Shown in pieces: positions 59,071 to 64,000 of a DNA stretch of 64,000 bases (positions within the stretch are counted from its first letter, which is position 1; every line of letters starts with the position of its first letter). Both the position numbers and the translations under genes were made by a program. The notes under the pieces are model-generated. The model was given only the letters and a program-made list of their open reading frames with translations. It was not told the origin of the DNA and searched no databases. Origin of the DNA: Linanthus parryae (lineage: Eukaryota; Streptophyta; Magnoliopsida; Ericales; Polemoniaceae); contig JALGPY010000003.1 in the NCBI GenBank assembly GCA_023055425.1, positions 20,271,001 through 20,335,000 of the forward strand, given 5' to 3'.

Positions 59071-59635
59071 ACTTGCCATGTGGGGTTCTCCACTAGGGCA
59101 ATTGCTTTTTAGAAAATTTCTTAAAAGGATAATGATACCAATCATAACTTGACACATAAACGGTGTAGTCAAACATTGAACAAAATTAGTTGATATGGTA
59201 AATTGTAGCATACCCCAATAGTTTGGTATGGAAACATTTTTTTTTTTAAATGGTTGATATGGTAAATTTTAACTATTTCATATCACTTGCCATGCAGAGT
59301 TCTACAACTGGTAGATAATTTTTAGAAAATTTCCATAAATGATAATGATACCAATCATATCTTGACACAAGTGGCATATTCAACGGTGAAGAAAATTGGT
59401 GATACATAGCATCCCTCATATAATTTGGTAAAGTGATTTTCATTGTATACAAAGTAAGTGTTATAGTGTATAATATTTCTTAGAGTTATAGGGAAATTCT
59501 ATTTTACTACGAGTACTTAGAAATCGTCATCATCTTTTAGTCATGCCTTAACGGAAAAAAGTGAGAAACTGTTCACAAGATGACGCAGATTGGCAATTGT
59601 CTTCTTCTACTACTGCTTTAACAAAAAACTTTTTT

Positions 59636-59712
59636 CACGTGATGAAGCATATCAACAAAAGCAAACTCCGGACACTTCATGATATGCTTTCCTTGATATG
59701 CTTCATCACGTG
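59636..59712. repeat. 20-bp perfect inverted repeat at the gypsy LTR edge
   Basis: Arms 59636-59655 (CACGTGATGAAGCATATCAA) and 59693-59712 are exact reverse complements with a 37 bp loop. It lies immediately outside the presumed start of the gypsy LTR. Confidence 0.9.
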
Positions 59713-60339
59713 TGTAGATAGTGCTTTCTGAGCTGGCAGATCTTGGCCACGTGGCAACCATCCAGCACACCATATTGTGCTCCACACACACTGGATCACC
59801 AGCCGAGCTGATCCATGTGGGGGCTGCGAGACAGAGCCCTCGCATACCACTGCACGGGACTTGTAGGGACTTTGTGGTTTGGAGGCTAGAGTAAGCCCTG
59901 TCGCGTGCGAGCCAAGCCCGCACGCGACCTTTAGTAACTGTTTTGAGAGATTTATGGCACGAGCTCCATAAACCCGGTCAAACCGGTCAAACCCGGTCAA
60001 CCTCGTAACAGTTCCGGTATTCGCGCACCACGTGCTGTAACGGTCCCTATATACTCGGACGAACGTGCCGTTATGGTTAAGCTAATTAAGCCGCCATTAA
60101 TGGGCGCATTAACCACACTACAACGGTCATGTTCTCCAGTATATATAGATCGTCAACCTTTCCATACAAAGGAGAACACACTAGCCATACGCGGAAGCTC
60201 TGCCAAACCTCTGTCTCTCTCTCAGACATTGCTACTGCCTTACTCTCTCCCTACACACAACCCCTCTCTTCCTGTGCGATCCTTGATCCACTACATACGG
60301 TGTACACGGAGGTCTCCCCGCCGGAATCTCGTGTGCACA
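59713..60339 (+). repeat. 5' LTR of the gypsy element (left edge approximate)
   Basis: It ends GTGTGCACA at 60339, three bases before the primer site. A TATA box, TATATATA at 60140-60147, precedes a pyrimidine-rich leader. The start at TGTAGATAG (59713; possibly 59711) is inferred from the TG rule only, since the partner LTR is not in the window. Confidence 0.6.
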
Positions 60340-60342
60340 TTT

Positions 60343-60358
60343 TGGTGAACCCGACGTG
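60343..60358 (+). other. Primer binding site of the gypsy element
   Basis: TGGTGAACCCGACGTG begins with the TGG expected opposite a tRNA CCA end and sits three bases after the LTR. The cognate tRNA was not determined. Confidence 0.7.
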
Positions 60359-60379
60359 AACTTACCAACAAAAGCAACC

Positions 60380-61873
60380 ATGTCTCAGGAGGATGATGTC
60401 AGCAACAGATCGCCTTCCACCGAAGCACCATCGGGAGACGAGACCCGCCGTACTCCTACGACTCCCGGCGAGACGCCCACGCTAGAGTCTTTGGATGCCA
60501 CTGTTCAGAGTCAGGCGAAAGCTCTCAAGGCTCAGTCTGTGCAATTAGAACGGATCTTGGCCGTTCTGGGCACCCTTGCACCAAACCCTTCGCCAGCCAC
60601 CGCTGCCCCTCAAGCAGGAGGAGCCCCTACCGCTCCAGGATTGGGAGTGTCAACCACACCTCCCAACCCCAATCTGCAGACTCCACCGACGACTACGCAG
60701 CTGCCTTCGGTTCAGGGGTCAACGGCCCAGATGCTGCCTCGTGCTGCTCACACTCCTCAGCCCTCGGCTTTGGCGTCTAACCCAACTCTGCAGTACCCGT
60801 TGGCTCCCCCAACGGCGATCTGGGGGAATCCGGGTAGTCAGTATGCTCCCAACCCTCCGGCGGCATATGTGTCGCCACCGCCTACGGCAACCCCTCCATC
60901 AACTACCGAGGGGAGCATTCCAGAATGCATGACGTCTCTGCAGAAGCGCGTGGACACTATTCTGGCTCATCAGTCATTCGCGGATACCATTATCCCAAAG
61001 TTAGACAACGACCCACCTATTCCACGAGAGATCTATCTCATGCCTAACCCGGCGGGGTACAAGGCTCCTAAATGGGATAAGTTCGAAGACGTCAATGGAA
61101 ACGCTCATGAGCATGTCATGCGTTTCATTGATGTCATGGGCCCGCACGGAGCTGATCCCAAGCTGCTGATGCGAGAGTTCCCAAAATCTCTAGGGAACGT
61201 AGCGTACAAATGGTACCGAACATTGGAAGCTGGATCCAAGAAGACTTGGGACGACATGGTCCAGAAGTTCTATACCAAGTTCTTTCAGATGGAAGAAAAG
61301 GTGACGATGATCCATCTCTCGCGGATGTATCAGAAGCGCGAGGAGGACGGAATCACTTTCATCAAGAAATTCAGGGCGAAATCCTTGGAGTGCAAAGATC
61401 CAATGCCCGAAAGCCGGCTCGTAGAGATATGCCTGCAATGCATGCGAGATGAATACAAAGGTATGCTCATCAATTTGCAAACACCTACGTTTTCAAAGCT
61501 AATCGAATGCACGAAGAACATCGAGCCTATAGTCGAGAGACAGAAAAAGAAGAGCGCTCCGGAGCGATCTTCGAGCGGCGCTACATACAAGATCGGGAGA
61601 TTTAGCTACAATAGGGGACGCGAAGCTGAGGTCAATACATGTTCGCCCCAGAAGCAAGCGAAGGTTGCGAACTTCGATGTACCGCCTCTGCCATGCTCGG
61701 TAGAGGAAGCAAGTGACCTCTGCAGACAGTGGCGCAAGGACGGCGTCCTGCCACCGCTCGAGAAAACACCCTCCAAGGAGATGGTGAGGGACCCTAAGTG
61801 GTGCGAGTACCATGGCAAGGTCATGCACCCCACGGCGGAATGTAAAAAGCTCAGGTTTACATTCGACCAGTAG
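60380..61873 (+). CDS. Gypsy (Tat-like) gag protein
   Basis: Capsid protein of about 497 aa; start ATG 60380 (MSQEDDVSN), with the frame open upstream to the primer site. Residues 40-215 are Pro/Ala/Thr-rich. The retrotransposon gag domain runs from about 219 to 345 (AYKWYRTL, LSRMYQKREEDGITF). A Cys/His segment, CEYHGKVMHPTAEC, lies near the C-terminus. The frame ends at TAG (61871-61873) but continues in the same frame directly into the protease part, so the stop could be a mutation or a gag/pol boundary. Confidence 0.85.
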   Translation: MSQEDDVSNRSPSTEAPSGDETRRTPTTPGETPTLESLDATVQSQAKALKAQSVQLERILAVLGTLAPNPSPATAAPQAGGAPTAPGLGVSTTPPNPNLQTPPTTTQLPSVQGSTAQMLPRAAHTPQPSALASNPTLQYPLAPPTAIWGNPGSQYAPNPPAAYVSPPPTATPPSTTEGSIPECMTSLQKRVDTILAHQSFADTIIPKLDNDPPIPREIYLMPNPAGYKAPKWDKFEDVNGNAHEHVMRFIDVMGPHGADPKLLMREFPKSLGNVAYKWYRTLEAGSKKTWDDMVQKFYTKFFQMEEKVTMIHLSRMYQKREEDGITFIKKFRAKSLECKDPMPESRLVEICLQCMRDEYKGMLINLQTPTFSKLIECTKNIEPIVERQKKKSAPERSSSGATYKIGRFSYNRGREAEVNTCSPQKQAKVANFDVPPLPCSVEEASDLCRQWRKDGVLPPLEKTPSKEMVRDPKWCEYHGKVMHPTAECKKLRFTFDQ

Positions 61874-62992
61874 ATGAAGAACGGCGAGCTAATCGTCAGC
61901 GATCACAGAAATGACGTGCGCAACAACCCACTTCCTGCTCACGCGGAGCAGGGCCCGAAAGGCAAAGAAGTCGCCATGATCTCGATTGTTGACTTGGAAG
62001 AAGTCGCAGAGGATGGCCTACCCATCGTTGCCGAGGTCCATGAAGACGACGACTACAGCATGGACACGGAGGATGAACGTGCCGACCGCATGAAAGGGTC
62101 GCATGGCTTCAGCAGATTCTTCGATGAGATGAACTTCTCCGAGAAGTGCCGGACAGATATGACGAAAGCGATCTTGCGAATAGCAGAGGACTACGAGGAG
62201 GACCTCGTAGTCTCCAACGGGAAAGTCATCAGGACATCCCGCTCTACAGAAAAGGTTATGACCCTTTCTGCCAGCGACAAGAAGACGGAGGCGAGCCACC
62301 AAAGACCTCTGTACGTGACCGCCATCATCAATGGCGTCGAGTTCAAACGAGCGTTCGTCGATGGAGGAGCAGCGGTCAACGTCGTTTCGCTCCACACACT
62401 GAAGCTAGCAGGGATCCCCGAGCACAAGATCGTCAGACGTCCATCTCCGCTTATGGGATACGGAAGCGACTCTAGAATGACGATCGGATGGATCCGCCTG
62501 GGCGTTCAGATTGGTAAAATCAAGTGCTCAGCAAAGTTCTATGTCATAGACGCGAACACCACGTATCACATGATTATAGGTCGATCCTGGATTCATCGCT
62601 TCGACGCAGTTCCTTCAACGGCTCACCAGGTTATGAAAGCTATCTGGAACGACAGAATAGTCGAGATACCGGCTTCGACGAACCCATTCAACCTGGACGA
62701 AGCACATCTCAGCGAAGCGGTGTGGTTCACTGAGATGGCTGACGAGCAAACACCGGGACCATTCAACCCTACTCCTTTGCCCCTTTGGGAGGACATCAAG
62801 GATCAGTCACCTGCGGGAGTAATGGTGACAAGGGAAGATGCCAAGGAAAAGCCGTCTACACGCGAAGAGGCGCCACGTATCGCATATCACCGAAAGAACG
62901 TGTATACTCTTAAGAGGATCGCAAAGCATGACCCCGAGGGCAAGGAGATAGAGAGCTTCTACGCCAATGGGAAGAAATGCTATCGCATATGA
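61874..62992 (+). CDS. Gypsy aspartic protease region
   Basis: Same frame as gag, after one stop codon. The catalytic motif is FVDGGAAVNVV (about 62345), followed by MGYGSDSRM and MIIGRSWIHRFDAVPS, the typical distal part of Tat-type proteases. It ends at TGA (62990-62992), after which the same frame remains open into the reverse transcriptase. It is probably expressed only as part of a polyprotein, if at all. Confidence 0.8.
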   Translation: MKNGELIVSDHRNDVRNNPLPAHAEQGPKGKEVAMISIVDLEEVAEDGLPIVAEVHEDDDYSMDTEDERADRMKGSHGFSRFFDEMNFSEKCRTDMTKAILRIAEDYEEDLVVSNGKVIRTSRSTEKVMTLSASDKKTEASHQRPLYVTAIINGVEFKRAFVDGGAAVNVVSLHTLKLAGIPEHKIVRRPSPLMGYGSDSRMTIGWIRLGVQIGKIKCSAKFYVIDANTTYHMIIGRSWIHRFDAVPSTAHQVMKAIWNDRIVEIPASTNPFNLDEAHLSEAVWFTEMADEQTPGPFNPTPLPLWEDIKDQSPAGVMVTREDAKEKPSTREEAPRIAYHRKNVYTLKRIAKHDPEGKEIESFYANGKKCYRI

Positions 62993-64000
62993 AGGTGCAC
63001 GGGGATGTCCTCACGCGGGCATGGGGATATCCCTGGGCAAATCAATCAAATCGAGCAAATTGCGCTGACAGAAGAACCAACACAGGGCGCGCCAGACGAG
63101 AAACTCAAAGAAGCACCTGAATGCATGGAAGACAGGTCGAGACCACAAAAGCAAGAGCTAAAGGAAGTGTTCCTCAGCCCGAACGAGGAAAAGAAAAGGC
63201 CAGTATTTCTAAGTGCAGACCTCACAAGCGAGGAGGAGCAAGGACTGCTACAACTCCTAACTGAATACAAGGATGTGTTCGCATGGGAGTACGACGAAAT
63301 GCCAGGCCTGGATACAAGCATCACCATGCACCATTTAGACATTATCCCAGGGTCTAAACCGGTAAAGCAGAGTACGAGGAGCTTCAGACCTGAGCTTAAC
63401 GTGAAAATCAAGCAGGAGATTGTCAAACTCCTGGATGCCAAATTCATAGAGCCGAATCATCATCCCACATGGCTGGCCAATATTGTGCCAGTGGTGAAAA
63501 AGAACGGACAGCTCCGCATCTGCGTGGACTTCCGAGATCTCAATCGCTTCTGCCCCAAGGACGATTTCCCACTGCCTAACATCGATTTGCTTATCGATTC
63601 AACCGCGGGCCACCGCATGTTCAGTTTCATGGACGGCTTCAGCGGATACAATCAAATCAAGATGGATCCCGAAGATGCGCGGAAAACTGCATTCATCACT
63701 CCGGTGGGGGTGTTCAATTACACTGTAATGCCATTCGGTCTCAAAAATGCGGGTGCAACCTATCAGCGGGCCATGATGGCTCTATTTCATGACATGATGC
63801 ATAAAGAAGTGGAATTCTATGTGGATGACTTGGTTGTCAAATCCAAGCACGAAGCAGATCACCTCGCAGATCTACGAAAGGTGTTCAATAGATGCAGATG
63901 TTTTCAACTGAAAATGAATCGCATGAAGTGCGCGTTCGGGGTAACGTCAGGGAAATTCTTGGGATGCGTGGTTCATCGCCAAGGGATCGAGCCTGACCCT
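62993..64000 (+). CDS. Gypsy reverse transcriptase, N-terminal part (partial)
   Basis: Same frame as gag and protease, open to the window edge. It contains VFAWEYDEMPGL, then RICVDFRDLNRFCPKDDFPL, FMDGFSGYNQIKM, AFITPVGVFNYTVMPFGLKNAGATYQRAM and the catalytic FYVDDLVVKS (about 63815). No start codon is needed if it is read through from gag. Confidence 0.88.

Larger units (their letters stand above)
59713..64000 (+). mobile_element. Ty3/gypsy element, Tat-like, cut by window end
   Basis: 5' LTR, primer site, gag, protease and reverse transcriptase in one reading frame. The protease-RT spacer carries the EYKDVFAWEYDEMPGLD motif typical of the Tat/Retand group. RNase H, integrase and the 3' LTR are beyond the window. 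Confidence 0.88.

Overview
The window is nuclear DNA from a flowering plant, most likely a eudicot. The evidence is split genes with GT-AG introns, tandem UGT85-type glucosyltransferases, 2-oxoglutarate dioxygenase genes resembling hyoscyamine 6-hydroxylase, and a dense load of plant transposons (Ty1/copia, Ty3/gypsy of the Tat type, Helitrons with CTAG-3' ends, a Mutator-like element, a CACTA end, a TRIM and MITEs). An asterid is plausible from the dioxygenase and UGT types, but the species cannot be named from sequence alone.

Layout. 1-2844: CACTA-like right end with a subterminal repeat array. 3043-7473: decayed Tork-like copia element lacking its 3' LTR. 7474-35498: four dioxygenase copies on the + strand. 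They form two tandem blocks, (A, C) and (B, D). Only C (17202-18690, four exons, 346 aa) looks intact. A is split by Helitrons A and B. B is split by a 1.9 kb LTR element and by Helitron D. D is frameshifted, and a young, apparently coding-intact copia element (28361-34024) sits in its promoter.

35661-46050: an older copia remnant was split by a tandem Tork array that shares its middle LTR and ends at the primer binding site. A 595 bp TRIM then landed at that junction. 46656-58626: a UGT85-type tandem array on the - strand has two intact genes (46656-48239 and 56832-58626) and three broken ones, with Helitron C (49964-52874) among them. 59713-64000: 5' LTR, gag, protease and part of the reverse transcriptase of a Tat-type gypsy element that runs off the window.

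Functionally, the host content reduces to one dioxygenase that hydroxylates or desaturates small molecules and two UDP-sugar glycosyltransferases. All three are survivors of local tandem duplication. Their proximity suggests a candidate specialised-metabolism locus (oxidation followed by glycosylation), but this is inference only. No rRNA, tRNA or CRISPR was found. Most of the rest is nested transposon history. It can be read because paralogous empty sites, target-site duplications and LTR pairs are preserved.
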